From the NCBI GenBank assembly GCA_963922205.1, contig CAWUHX010000321.1, forward strand, positions 124,001-188,000: a stretch of 64,000 nt of DNA, given 5' to 3'. Made by a program: the position numbers and the translations under genes. The stretch is from Romanomermis culicivorax (Eukaryota > Nematoda > Enoplea > Mermithida > Mermithidae). The number at the start of each line of letters is the position of its first letter. The first letter of the stretch is position 1. The notes below the pieces were generated by a model. It saw nothing but the letters and a program-made list of their open reading frames with translations, did no database searches and was not told where the DNA came from. This document shows positions 47,526 through 58,029 of this stretch, in pieces.

Positions 47526-48336
47526 CTATTGCTTTGAGCTTGTATTTTCTGTGAATCAAAATAAACAAAATACATGATAAAACATGGGCACTAGCGTCCC
47601 ATACCGCGTCCATCAAACTAATGCCAAAACAATAATGAATAAACCAAACTGCGGACACAAAGCCATGAAGATGGTGATACATGCAGATCACAAATGACCA
47701 GGTTTTCTACCTTCTTCTGCTTGCATATATTCCGCTTACCAATGCGGGAAGTAAAATTGATCAAGTGACTGTCATCACAGTATGATTTCAAATGAGTCAA
47801 CTTCATGTCTGACGGAATTATTAGTAATGAAAGCTTAGCAAAAATTTGGTCAACTTCCACCAAATTTTCCTTACTCCCTGTCAGCAGAAAATTTTAAAAA
47901 TTGAAATAAAGCTTTGTTTCTAACTGTATCATTAAAAAAGCATTTCAAGAAAGTAGGCCATAAATTGAGGATTATTTTGGAAAAAAAGTAAGACAATGTC
48001 AAAAGTCAATTCATGCCTCCAGTCTATTGAACGCTTTTCCCAATTTATTTTGGATTTTGGGTCATAAACCTCCAACTTGTAGAATATTGACCTCTAAAAA
48101 ACCTTTAATTATCACGAGCTAAATAGAGCACATGGCCAAATTTTCATCAATACAAAACATCTGCGCAGGTTCTAAGGCAGAATTTCCCTTATTAAATGAA
48201 AGAATGCCTGATGTAGTACCTTCCATTGATATGAGGCCAAATGACCGATGATACAATACTGTGTAGCGGACGTTATCCGCATCGTTCTTGAATCGGTCAA
48301 TGTAAGACTCAAGAAGGTCATACTGGGACAGAGGAT
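47526..48336 (-). CDS. 3' part of an unknown gene, three exons in phase
   Basis: Exons (minus strand) 48336-48220, 47877-47740 and 47548-47526 join in phase with GT/AG ends (CTTCAG, GACAG, TTCACAG; donors GTACTA and GTAAGC). Product part: PLSQYDLLESYIDRFKNDAD, NVRYTVLYHRSFGLISMEG, SKENLVEVDQIFAKLSLLII, PSDMKLTHLKSYCDDSHLIN, FTSRIENTSSKQ, TAG. Upstream exons were not found with confidence; 48985-48837 is a candidate. The residues look like a globular protein, but I do not know the family. Confidence 0.5.
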
Positions 48337-48836
48337 CTGAAGCAAGTAATTGTAAAACAAGTACTTCCTTTATGAGGGCGTGTCCTTACAAGAATTTTCC
48401 AAAAACCTGATCACGAAGATAATAATTATGTGGGAATTGAATCTGTGAACCGAGCTACAGACTGTAGTCTGTTATTTTATAAAATGCTTATAAATTGAAA
48501 AACGACATAAAAGAAGCACCGCCTTTAAAGTCGTTCACACAAGGCTTCTACCGTAGGATTTTTTACAAAAAAATGGTAAGCACAAAGTTCAAGTCCCCTA
48601 TAACATATGATTTAGCAAGGAATAACAAAAATATCAAATAGTACTTACTTTCCACTCTTGATATTTTCAAGCAGTTTTACTCAGCATGGCCTATTGGTTC
48701 GACTTCCACTCCAAATCAATCCTCAAAAGCATAAAAACCGTGGTATTCAAATTTGCCAAAACATATGGACTCTTCCACCTCAAATAAAAAGAATCAACAC
48801 CCCTTTGAAGATCTTAGTCTATCCTATGATAGGTAC

Positions 48837-48985
48837 TCAAATGTGTAAGGACAGGGATAACATAAGCTGCAAGATCCTTGCTAGATCTTGATAAGCGATT
48901 TCATGTGAGTCTTGAACCCGACCATCTACTGACATGAAAATCTTCCAGGGTTGCATGACAGTCCATTTGCTGGGATTGCAACAGT
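48837..48985 (-). CDS. Exon-like fragment, unknown protein
   Basis: After acceptor GTTGCAG the minus-strand frame reads NPSKWTVMQPWKIFMSVDGR, VQDSHEIAYQDLARILQLML and ends in TGA right before a GTACCT. It may be an exon of the gene at 47526-48336 or of a decayed copy. A further decayed frame with two stops (LRIDLEWKSNQ ... KYQEWK, then GTAAGT) lies at about 48646-48790. Confidence 0.25.
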
Positions 48986-49298
48986 CTGCAACAGGATCTT
49001 ACGTCAACTTCAAAGACCTTAGTCCAACATACAAGGATTATAATACATCCTTAAAGATCATTCACAAGACTCTGTGTAAGACAAATTTCAGGAGATCTTC
49101 GCGGGATCCAATGTCCTAATCCACTGATCCACCTTTATGAATATGGCCGTTACGTCCAATCACTTGTGTGCAGCTGAGGAGCAAATCTATGACTTCAGAC
49201 TTTGATATGACTACAACATAACAAAACACTTTGTTTCTTTTACTGAGCAAACGACATTTTCCCCATAATAATTGGATAAATGAATCTGTGATTTTTTA

Positions 49299-49553
49299 TC
49301 ATGGAAATTGATCGTCAAGCAATATCTTCGCCCAAGTGCTTCTTTCCGTCTGGGAAAAATTGGCAACTGTCGCCGAAAACTGTGTTCCCTTCAAAACTTC
49401 GACATAAGTTTGGATGCAACCGTTATACTTTTGCAACAAAGATGACGTTTGTGTAGAATTTTGATCGGCTAACATTGCGTCGTAGAACCACTTATTGATT
49501 TTGGCATATAGTCTATAGTGCAATAGACTAGTCCAAGTTGTGAGGGCATATGT
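49299..49553 (-). CDS. Terminal exon of unknown gene family F2 (copy A)
   Basis: After acceptor CTTCAG the frame gives 84 residues starting TYALTTW and ending LLDDQFP, TGA. It is a paralogue of the plus-strand exon at 50773-51021: shared positions are TTW, YRL-AKIN-W, AM--D--STQT, GCIQTY, SQ-E---W and LD-Q. Conserved tryptophans and one cysteine suggest a small folded domain. No family recognised. An upstream exon-like frame at 50063-50220 on the same strand may belong to it, though the phases need another exon. Confidence 0.55.
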   Translation of the reverse strand, partial: TYALTTWTSLLHYRLYAKINKWFYDAMLADQNSTQTSSLLQKYNGCIQTYVEVLKGTQFSATVANFSQTERSTWAKILLDDQFP

Positions 49554-50062
49554 CTGAAGAAATACAAATTATTGGTTGCAGCAAACATCATTGTGCCATT
49601 TAGACGTTACCGAAAACCTCAAACTGAAAGCTTGCGATTTGAAAAAAGCGCGAAATAGGCAAGTTCCTTATGTGCAATATTTTAGGTATTGTGATTCTAC
49701 AAAGACTACCAACTGATGGTTCATGATCATAGGATACTGGGAGACGAGAAGCCTTATACTCTCTTTATTTTGAAATGATCGATGCAGCGAAGTCGCAGCA
49801 AAACTTTTATTCAAAATGATGGAAGGCTTGCTGACTTTAATAAATAAATTTTTCTTTCACGATACAGGGTCCTTGATTATGACTCTTTTCAATCATTTCA
49901 AGATTACTGAAATTGATTTCCTGATGTGCAGTAAGGCAACGTCTGCCAAAGCTCAGCCCGCTACATCAATCATTTTAAAATTAATGGAGTACAGTATTCA
50001 AGTTTTAGTTAATCTGAACATGCGACAGCTTTGTCCAAAAGGGCCAAGCAAAGCAAGCTTAC

Positions 50063-50220
50063 TGTTGAAACCTGCAGACGATTCTTGGATCACAGGAAGC
50101 TCATTATTAGCAGACGAATGATCTAAGAGTCGAAGAATCATAGTTGTTTTCGACAAAAGTAAATTCACTCGAATTGACGCCGTCACTGCCGAACAAAAAT
50201 CATTCTGGAAGTTTCGTAAG
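50063..50220 (-). CDS. Exon-like fragment upstream of family F2 copy A
   Basis: Between an AATCTAG acceptor and a CAACA|GTAAGC donor the frame reads LRNFQNDFCSAVTASIRVNL, LLSKTTMILRLLDHSSANNE, LPVIQESSAGFN. Good splice signals and normal residue use support it. It ends in phase 1, whereas the terminal exon begins in phase 0, so at least one exon between them is missing from this reading. Confidence 0.4.
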
Positions 50221-50519
50221 CTAGATTTGACATCTTTGTGCAATGAGAACTGCTCAGACTCATTACTTCTACATTACTATAGGCTTGACCATCAAAATCA
50301 AAACTGAAATACTTGATTCAATTGTAATTTGTTCGATGAATACATATTTATTCTTACAATACACAGTTTCTCCGTCATTATTCATGTGAATTCTAGATGT
50401 CGTGACTTCACATCTTGCCCCAGATGAGGCTTAGGCACCAACCTGGTGTTAGGCCAACATCACTGTCTCGAAAATTCATGCTCAAGGAAATATTCGCAAT
50501 CGGCGAGAAGAGGTATTCA

Positions 50520-50660
50520 CGGGTTGTACCTCATCTAGCAAAGTATTTGACTCCAGTCAGTCAAATGGTGACTTTTCAAGACAAACAAAAATATTTTTGC
50601 CAAAACGCGACAAATTTTGGTATCAATCGATAGATCTTGCTGGGATATTTTTGAAATTAT
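50520..50660 (-). pseudogene. Decayed partial copy of the 47092-47433 ORF
   Basis: The minus strand carries a DNA match to the middle of that ORF: ATCCCA(A/G)C(A/G)AGA, TTGATACCAAA, TTTTGG-AAAAAT and TTGAAAA(A/G)(T/C)CAC. The translated remnant NPSKIYRLIP aligns with NPNETYVLIP. Stops break the frame. Confidence 0.5.
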
Positions 50661-50772
50661 AACTTGAAACGCTTTATCTCAATTTTTGACGGTGTTATAG
50701 TTGTCTGAAGTTTGGCTGACCTCCTCCAGATACTCTTTGCTCAAGGAAAAATTAAATTTTTGTTTTTTGTAG

Positions 50773-51021
50773 CTATACGAAAATACCACTTGGATAGCTT
50801 ACTTGAATTATCGTTTGAGCGCCAAGATCAATTTATGGTACACGAAAGCCATGATGATCGATAATTCCACGCAAACGACTGCACTGATGAATCAAGTTCA
50901 AGGGTGCATTCAAACCTACGAAGAACAGAAAACGAACAGCGATTTCTTGAACGCCTTAGCCAAACGCAGTCAAGCGGAAAAAGATGATTGGAGTGCGGTT
51001 TTCTTGGACAATCAGCCTTGA
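50773..51021 (+). CDS. Terminal exon of unknown gene family F2 (copy B)
   Basis: After acceptor TTTTTTGTAG the frame gives 82 residues (LYENTTWIAYLNYRLSAKIN ... FLDNQP) and TGA. About 40 percent of positions match copy A, which is 1.2 kb away in the opposite orientation; the conservation of protein with loss of most DNA similarity suggests selection on both. No upstream exon was found on the plus strand. Function unknown. Confidence 0.55.
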   Translation, partial: LYENTTWIAYLNYRLSAKINLWYTKAMMIDNSTQTTALMNQVQGCIQTYEEQKTNSDFLNALAKRSQAEKDDWSAVFLDNQP

Positions 51022-51432
51022 TTTTTAGCCTAATATTTGACAAGAGACTTTTTAGAGTAAAATATACTCAACTAAACATTGATTAAACTGTATTACAGTC
51101 ATAAAAATCGAAAACTGTTTTACACCACTCTCGAAATATAAAATTCTTCGAATGTAAATTCAAAATGTTTGCCTTTCCGTAGCCTATGCGCATAAGAACC
51201 TTGTTAAACTAAAACTTTTACCTGATGGACCACATTTTCACTGGAATTTGCATAAATGCGGCCCATGTTAGTAAGTTCAACTGTTGTCGATCTCGGCAAC
51301 GGTGGAACTTTAAAATATGTCGAAATGTGCATATAGATTGAAAACGATGCGAAATTACAGTTCATCCCAATTTCCTTCCCACAAACTTCTCGGGTCTCAT
51401 TAACAATTTTACCGCTACGAGTTTTAACCGAA

Positions 51433-51743
51433 TTAGGCTTAGGCTTAGGCTTATACTTAGACGTAGGCTTAGGCTTAGGCTTGGGCTTAGGCTTAGGCTT
51501 AGGCTTAGGCTTAGGCTTAGGCTTAGGCTTAGGCTTAGGCTTAAACTTAGGCTTAGGCTTAGGCTTAGGCTTAGGCTTAGGCTTAGGCTTAGGCTTAGGC
51601 TTAGGCTTAGGCTTAGGCTTAGGCTTAGGCTTAGGCTTAGGCTTAGGCTTAGGCTTAGGCTTAGGCTTAGGCTTAGGCTTAGGCTTAGGCTTAGGCTTAG
51701 GCTTAGGCTTAGGCTTAGGCTTAGGCTTAGGCTTAGCCTTAGG
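51433..51743 (+). repeat. Interstitial telomere array (TTAGGC)n
   Basis: About 50 units of TTAGGC in the plus orientation, with only a few variant units (TTATACTTAGACG at the start, TTAAAC at about 51541, TTGGGC at 51481, TTAGCC at the end). Both sides are ordinary genomic DNA, so it is internal. The KPKPKP and GLGLGL frames here are its translation. TTAGGC is the telomere repeat of nematodes. Confidence 0.97.
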
Positions 51744-52870
51744 AAATCGTGGTGGTAGAATTGTTAATAAGATCCAACCTTTTGTATGTTTAGCGATCTG
51801 CATCGGCATCAAATTTTTTAGCACATTCTTGCAAATTTCAGTGTAAAGATGACTTGTGGGCAAAATTTTCTGTGTATGCAACATTTCTTCAAATTCTCCA
51901 AAAGCGCATTTAACTCCATAATTTACCCTTGAAGGCCCTCCCGTCAAAATGCACACCTTTCAATTTTTCGTTCTTTTTGAATTTTCTGAATTGAATTTTG
52001 TTGTTAAATTTTATAGTTTCTCTAAGTTTTGAACTTCTGAATTTCTCTTTCTTGAGCAAATTGGGTGTCGATCGATATCCCATTGAAACACATAACATGG
52101 AATATTACATTTTTTGCCGACTGGATGTTGAACGAAAATCCGGGTAATCTTGCCATATTGATTGACACACTGATCCTATCAGTGAGCTATATATTCGAGA
52201 TCAACAAATAAAGCAATTCAAAACTTGCACATAAACACAAATGCATAATAAAATTTGAATGCGCAGTCAATCTTATTGTAATACTTATTGCATTCTAAAT
52301 TTTCCAAAATAAATATCGAAGGTTAATTTGACAAAAATTTTTTATCCAAAAGCTGTATTCATGGAGTGGGTAAACAAATACTACACTCCATTCATTTCGA
52401 AATGATCGATGCAGCGAGGTTGCAGCCAGCTTTTTAGCTAAAATTATGGAAGGCTCGTTTTTATGATGGTCATGATCCATACCCCCTTCGAGGTCTGGTC
52501 ATAATCTTTTATCGAGTTAGGATCCAGTAGAAGGTCACCTCGTAAAAGGTAAATGTTCTGGACACGGTTTCCTTCTTCACCTCCCATTGGCCAGTTTCAA
52601 GACGCGAGGAATGTTGGGGATGTACTTAAAGTAGCAGTTGTCCACGAAGCAATTTTTCTCAATGTAGAAAGTATATTTCCTCAAGTTTTAGCATTTTTTG
52701 GTCGAAAAATGATCAAATTTAGAACATTTCAACGGATTTATTTTTTTTAAAGTAAAAATCAAAGAATTTCCTAATATTTTGGCATTTTTATTTCGAAAAT
52801 TCATCAAATACACAAAATTTCAACAAATTTTTAATAATTTCCCCACTAAAAATTATCCAAATTTGACAAA
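51744..52870. other. Intergenic, mostly featureless
   Basis: A ~75-bp block at 52388-52455 (GAAATGATCGATGCAGCGAG and ATGGAAGGCTCG) is a diverged direct copy of 49778-49840. Nothing else was recognised. Confidence 0.4.
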
Positions 52871-52879
52871 AAAGAAGGA

Positions 52880-53930
52880 AAAATAGAATTTTCATCAAAA
52901 AAGTGGAATTTTGACAAGCAAAATTTTTAAGTTTCACGAAAAAACTGAACTATGATCAGAAAAAATTGAATTATGTTTAAAAAATTCGCATTTTGACGAA
53001 AAAACAAAATTTTGATGAAAAAACTGTATTTTCATGCAAAAAATTTTAACAAAAGCAAATTTTCATAAAAAAAAGTCGAATTCTAGCAGAACAATCCGAA
53101 TTTTAATGAAAAAATTATAATTTTGATCAATGACTTCGAATTTAGATTTTTTAAAATTAGAATTCGGACCAAGAAATGAAATTTAGTTTTCAAAAATTAG
53201 AATTTTGATGGAAAAAATCGGAATTTGGTTTTCAAAAATCGGAATTTCGACAGAAAAATTCGAATTTTATCAAAAAATCCGAATTTTGATCAAAAAGTTT
53301 AGAATTTTGATCAAAAAAATTAGAATTTTGGTTTTTAGAAATCTGAAATTTGATGAAAAAATTGGAATTTGGCTTTCAAAAATTATCATTTTGACCAAGT
53401 AAATTCGAATTTTGATTTTTAAAAATTAGAATTCTAATTCGAGTTAAAATTTTGATATTTGAAAAATTAGAATTTTGATAAAAAATTAGAATAATTTTGA
53501 TGAAAAAATTAGAATTATGGTTGAAAATTTAGAATTTTGACTTTTTAAAAATTAGAATTTTGATTTTAAAAAAATTAGAATTTTAATTTTTGAAAAATTA
53601 GAATATTGATTTTTGAAAAATTAGAATTTTGATGAAAAATTATAATTTTGAGGAAAAAATTGGAATTTGTTTTTCAAGAATTAGAAATTTGATGAAAAAA
53701 ATTTTTTTGATTTATTGATTTCTGAAAATGAGAATTTTGATTTTAAAAAATCAGGATTTTGACTCAAAAAATTTCAATTTTGGTTTTTACGGATTTTAGT
53801 GGAAAAATTTGAAGTTGGATTTCAAAAATTAGAATGTTGATCAAATAAATTCGAATTGTCATTTTTAAAAATAGCAATTTTGATAGAGAAAATCAAATGT
53901 TAACCAAAAAATTCCAATTTTAATTGAGAA
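52880..53930. repeat. Low-complexity AATTTTGAT/AAAAATTAG repeat field
   Basis: For about a kilobase the DNA is made of diverged units of AAAAATTAGAATTTTGAT, 22-30 bp apart, with variants GAATTTGGTTTTCAAAAAT and TCGAATTTTGA. Open frames here are products of the repeat. Confidence 0.8.
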
Positions 53931-54246
53931 TAAGTTAACTATGGACATTATATATGGCACAAAAAGTAGACCCAAATTTTTCACGTCAATTGCAAATACG
54001 ATTTAAAAAAAATCGCAACAAAGCAACAGATTTTCCATTTCTTTATTTTTTTCATTTTCATTATTTCTTCTTTTTTAAAGCTGCATCAGTAAAGTTGTCG
54101 CGTTATTGCTGACACCGAAATATGAAATGGTCGCCACACCCAAATTGTTCGATGGGACGTCGATGTCCCCAGGCATGTGACCCAATTTCGGAAACTTTGA
54201 CCTGGACCATCGTTGAACCACTGCTGTAAATTCTCAAAGATTCACA
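53931..54246. other. Intergenic, no feature seen
   Basis: No repeat or coding signal noted beyond T-rich runs. Confidence 0.3.
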
Positions 54247-55905
54247 ATGCAGCGAAGTCTTAGAACAGATTCTCAAAATAGCGAATTTTCAAAAAAATTA
54301 TCTTTAGAGAAGGAAAATGGAGATTAGGCGGGATAGAAGTTTTGGCGCATAGCTTATTTGGTCCTTCATTTCGATCTGGTGGATGCTGGTCGTCACACAT
54401 TTTGGCACCAATATAGCCAGATTTTTGACATAATGGCTCTATAGCATATGTTTTCGCGACATTACAACTTTTTATTCTGGTTGGTTTATTATTAACATCT
54501 GCATGCATGTTTTTGGTTTCTTTTTTCCTTTATTAATTATTTCTTTTTATATTCTTCTTTTTGTGAGCCACTTCTTGTTCCTTTTGTTTAATTTTTTCAG
54601 GTTGTGCACTTCTTTTAAATTTTTTACCTACTTTTTATTACATTATTTTACTTTTCATTTCTTTATTATCTGATTTTTGTTCTGCCTTTGCTGCTCAATG
54701 ATTTTATTCATTTCATCTTATTTTATTCATTTCATCTTATTTACTTATTTCATTTTGTTTGATTTATTTCATTAATCTAATTTTTTTGCAATTAAGCTCC
54801 GTACAAAACAACTTTAATGGGAAATCCTTGTGATAATTTTTCGGTTTTTTTTTCAAACGTTCCGCAAAAATTATTTTATGACAGATATTTTTTCGTGATT
54901 TTAAAATGGTCCGTTCGTGCACATCTATCGCAAGGGCAGCACAAAAGCATGTGTGAAGCGTAGATGGCCAAATGCAAGTAAAAATGGACTATCTCAACTG
55001 GCAAAAACGATTTTAATTTTACCTAATTTAGATATTTATTATAAAAAGGACGTGTCAGTTTACTCTGATTCATATAAATTTTTACTACTCGATGTATTGA
55101 GATTCGCTATTTTGAGAATCGTTGTTTTGAGACATCGCTGTAATGAGAATCGCTGTATTGAGATTCCACTGTAATGAGAATCGCTGTTGTTGAAATGAGA
55201 CTTTGGTGGAGGTTGAGAAATATAATAAAGGAATTGGTATCAAAAATAGACCTAATCAGTCACTCGCTAATTCACCTAATCAGGCCAAAACCTTAGGTAG
55301 AATAAGTTTGCAACAGTTCGGTCAGTCTCAAAATCAACAAAGATCTCCTGCTTTCGTTCCGAAAAATTGTAGAAGATTAAATAACTCTCTGAGCTCAAGT
55401 AACTTCAAAACAGGGGCAAACCTAGAAGTCAGGCCGAGAATGGAGTTGTAAATGTAGACTTGCACGCTGGGTGGCACTCCAGAAATCCGGGGTATAACCT
55501 GCGTTCCCTCCGCTGCGAGTAATCCACTAAATGTCCGGCCGGGGGACGTTGTATTTCGGGCGGATATTCTCCACAAAAATAATATAAACAATATTATAAA
55601 AAATGGCCAACTGGCCAGAATGACCAAAAACATAGACGACCGGCATTTTTATGCACGGTGTCTATGCAAATCCGCATCGACGCAATTTGCGTGGACTTTG
55701 GCTATTTCTTCCCAACCTAGAGATAGACTATGTCCATCCCGACACTGTTTTAAGACCTCGCTGTTTTGAGAATCGCTGTATTGAGACTTCGTTGTAATGA
55801 GAATCGCTGTTTTGAGACTTCGCTGTTTTGACAATCACTGATTTGAATCTCGCAATTTTGAGTTTCGCTGTTGTCAGTTTCGCTGTATTAGTGACACGCC
55901 TGAAA
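54247..55905 (-). mobile_element. CAGCGA-CTCAAAA element family R2, copy 1 (inverted, with insertion)
   Basis: The right part (55750-55890) is a run of TTTGAGA-CGCTGT words (17-bp period), ending TGACACGCC. The left edge has GCAGCGAAGTCTTAGAACAG. The region between, including GGTCCGTTCGTGCA, AACGTTC/AACGTTCG and ATTTAATTGCA-like segments, matches 61537-62390 in reverse. About 540 bp at 55200-55740 have no counterpart in the other copies. No protein found. Confidence 0.65.
55200..55740. other. Extra segment inside R2 copy 1
   Basis: This segment is more GC-rich than its host element. A plus-strand frame at 55203-55451 is polar and Gln/Asn/Ser-rich (SLANSPNQAKTLGRISLQQF); other frames pass 55334-55633 on the minus strand. 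It could be a captured host fragment or a piece of another element. No splice pattern or domain recognised. Confidence 0.35.
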
Positions 55906-57128
55906 AACTAGAGTAGATAGACGTGGTTTCCACTTGTTCGTACTTATTTCTATCTCCTCAGTTTGCATTCTGAAACAGTAAGGTCAAAGTTGTCTCATGC
56001 CACCGGGCCTATATTCGATGAGCTGAATCGGGAATCAGATTTTGCCAGATTCAATCCACGAAATTGATTTTTGACATATGTATTGCGAATCAAACTAGTA
56101 TCAGACGAAAAATCTTAATTCATGAAAGTAGAATTCAAATTTTACAAGTTTGATCGACACATGTTGCCTGCAAAACACAGTTTTGCATGTGAAGTTTTTT
56201 GCGAAATTTCATGTGCCCCGTTGATGTTCTCGGTATAAAAACATGACAGTCTTTGAGTGACATTTTGAATCTATCTATCCTTCATAGTTTGTAATTATAG
56301 CTGCATTCACGACAATGCATATATTATAGTCTGTTTTTTATACAGCGCTTGGAGATTAAAAAGTCACATCAAAATTGTTTTCACGAAGCTTTTAACATCA
56401 TTAAATTTTTCACTCAGATTTTTGTTGAGGATTAGCCGGGTTTGCCTACAAATTTTTATTTTAACAGAAAACCGTAAAATCCGGAATCAATTTTTTCGAT
56501 CATCCTTCCGCAGTTAGTCCTTTTTATCACTGTTGAATTCGCATTTCCCTTTTCTGCACGTTTTTCTCGTCGAAAAACATCTAACCAACGGGGAGCATTG
56601 GATTTTGGATCATTACTTATTGGTCACGTCGTGAGATTTTTTGAAGAAGGAATGTTTGATCGATTAATGACGATTTTAATGGAGATATATGCAAAACACA
56701 TTTCACAGTTTTTAATTTTCATGTTCAGAATCACGTTTCCATGTTTCGGGTTTCTCACTGAGCCTGGAACACTCCTAGCGGGACGAAAAATAATGATCTA
56801 TAGTCTCTTTTTTATAAAATGCTTCCAAATAGAAAAGTGACACAAATCACTACTATCGTCAAAATCGTTAACCCCGAGCTCTTACTGTAAAATTTTTCAA
56901 TCGAAGAATTGTTAAGAGTTAGGTCAGTGTGCTCACAAATTTCCAGCCCTACATATATTGTCCATCAGCAAATCGTGAAAATTTGAAACACTGCTTGCTT
57001 TCCACTTTAAGTATTTAGAAGCATTTTTTTAAAAAAACAGACCACAAAAGTGTTTATTTTTTGCAAGCCATTCCTTAAAATTATATGTAATCTGTATAAT
57101 ACTAGCATACAAATATCCACTATATGAA
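55906..57128. other. Intergenic, no gene seen
   Basis: A phrase like ATAGTCT-TTTTTTATAAAATGCTT occurs at 56799-56825 and is echoed near 48465, 57010 and 62625, suggesting a dispersed repeat. Confidence 0.35.
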
Positions 57129-58029
57129 ATGTTCAGCGTCGCTGCAGAACCCGCAATGTGGAGCGAACAGTCTCTGGTCACTGCAAGCATAGTCGTTTCG
57201 GCCCTATTGGCACTGGTGGTCAATGCGGCACTGCTTTTGGCAGTGTTTTCCAATAGGCAAATGTTGGATAATTTCGCGTTGATCTATTCGGCTTACATCA
57301 TCAATAACATGTTATGTTCGCTGTCGTACATCTATAGGACAGTTATACGTTTGATATTCATAAATAACATCTATTTATCTTACATGGAAAAATGGAAATG
57401 CCATTTATTGTTCGATATTTTGTTTTATGCAGAAACCAATTATTGTTTTTTTCGTTTTTACCATTTTTACGATTCGATTTCTGGCCATCTATAGCCCGGA
57501 AAAATTTCCAACTTTCACTAAAAAACACGCTTTAGGCTTTCTTGGGCTGCAATTTTCAACTTGCATTTTGATCTGCTCGTTGTCGTACACAAATTTGGAT
57601 TTCGAGAATCGCATCTATTGTTTAATAGATGACGTCCCTGCGAATCCTTTGATTACCTTCATTTCGGGTTGTCTGATGTTCGCATTATTGATCATTAGCA
57701 TCCTACTTTTCACTTGGAGTTTGTACAACATAAGGCTGAACCGCGCTTTCGTCAGATTGAACAGGGCCAGCAATGATGGTCAGCAGCAAATCCATGGAGT
57801 GCAAAGAATAGCACTTTTGACCGGTGTCATTTTAACTTTTAGAGTTTTAACTTTCCTATCGGAAGGCGTCGCTTTATACATTTTGATGAAAGATCAACCT
57901 ATAGCCTATCGCGAGAGGATTGTGTCGTTCGTTATGTTAATTTTAGCATTGGGCAAAATGTTCGAACCGATAATTCTAATCATCCGGCAAACGTGGGCCA
58001 GAAGTTACATAACATCTATATTTCATTAA
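57129..58029 (+). pseudogene. Seven-transmembrane receptor gene broken by a 1-bp frameshift
   Basis: Frame 1 (57129-57494) supplies the N-terminus and spans TM1 (LVTASIVVSALLALVVNAAL), TM2 (ALIYSAYIINNMLCSLSYIY) and the start of TM3 after Cys91. Frame 2 (57427-58029) resumes within TM3, with RFLAIYSPEKF where receptors have the D-R-Y-x-x-I motif, then TM4 to TM7 (last one LILALGKMFEPIILII). The two frames differ by one base and meet in the T-run at 57446-57452, so one extra T in that run explains the break. It may be a sequencing or assembly error or a recent pseudogene, since no other defect is seen. It is single-exon like the receptor at 26034; the subfamily is unknown. Confidence 0.7.

Noticed and set aside
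50415..50633. Plus-strand ORF upstream of F2 copy B as its missing exon
   Set aside because: It is antisense to a decayed copy of the 47092-47433 ORF and has no fitting donor.
51204..51956. 250-codon minus-strand frame rich in KPKPKP and the plus-strand GLGLGL frame
   Set aside because: They are translations of the TTAGGC telomere repeat.
52880..53930. Frames in the AATTTTGAT field (for example 53205-53402)
   Set aside because: Repetitive low-complexity translation, not a gene.
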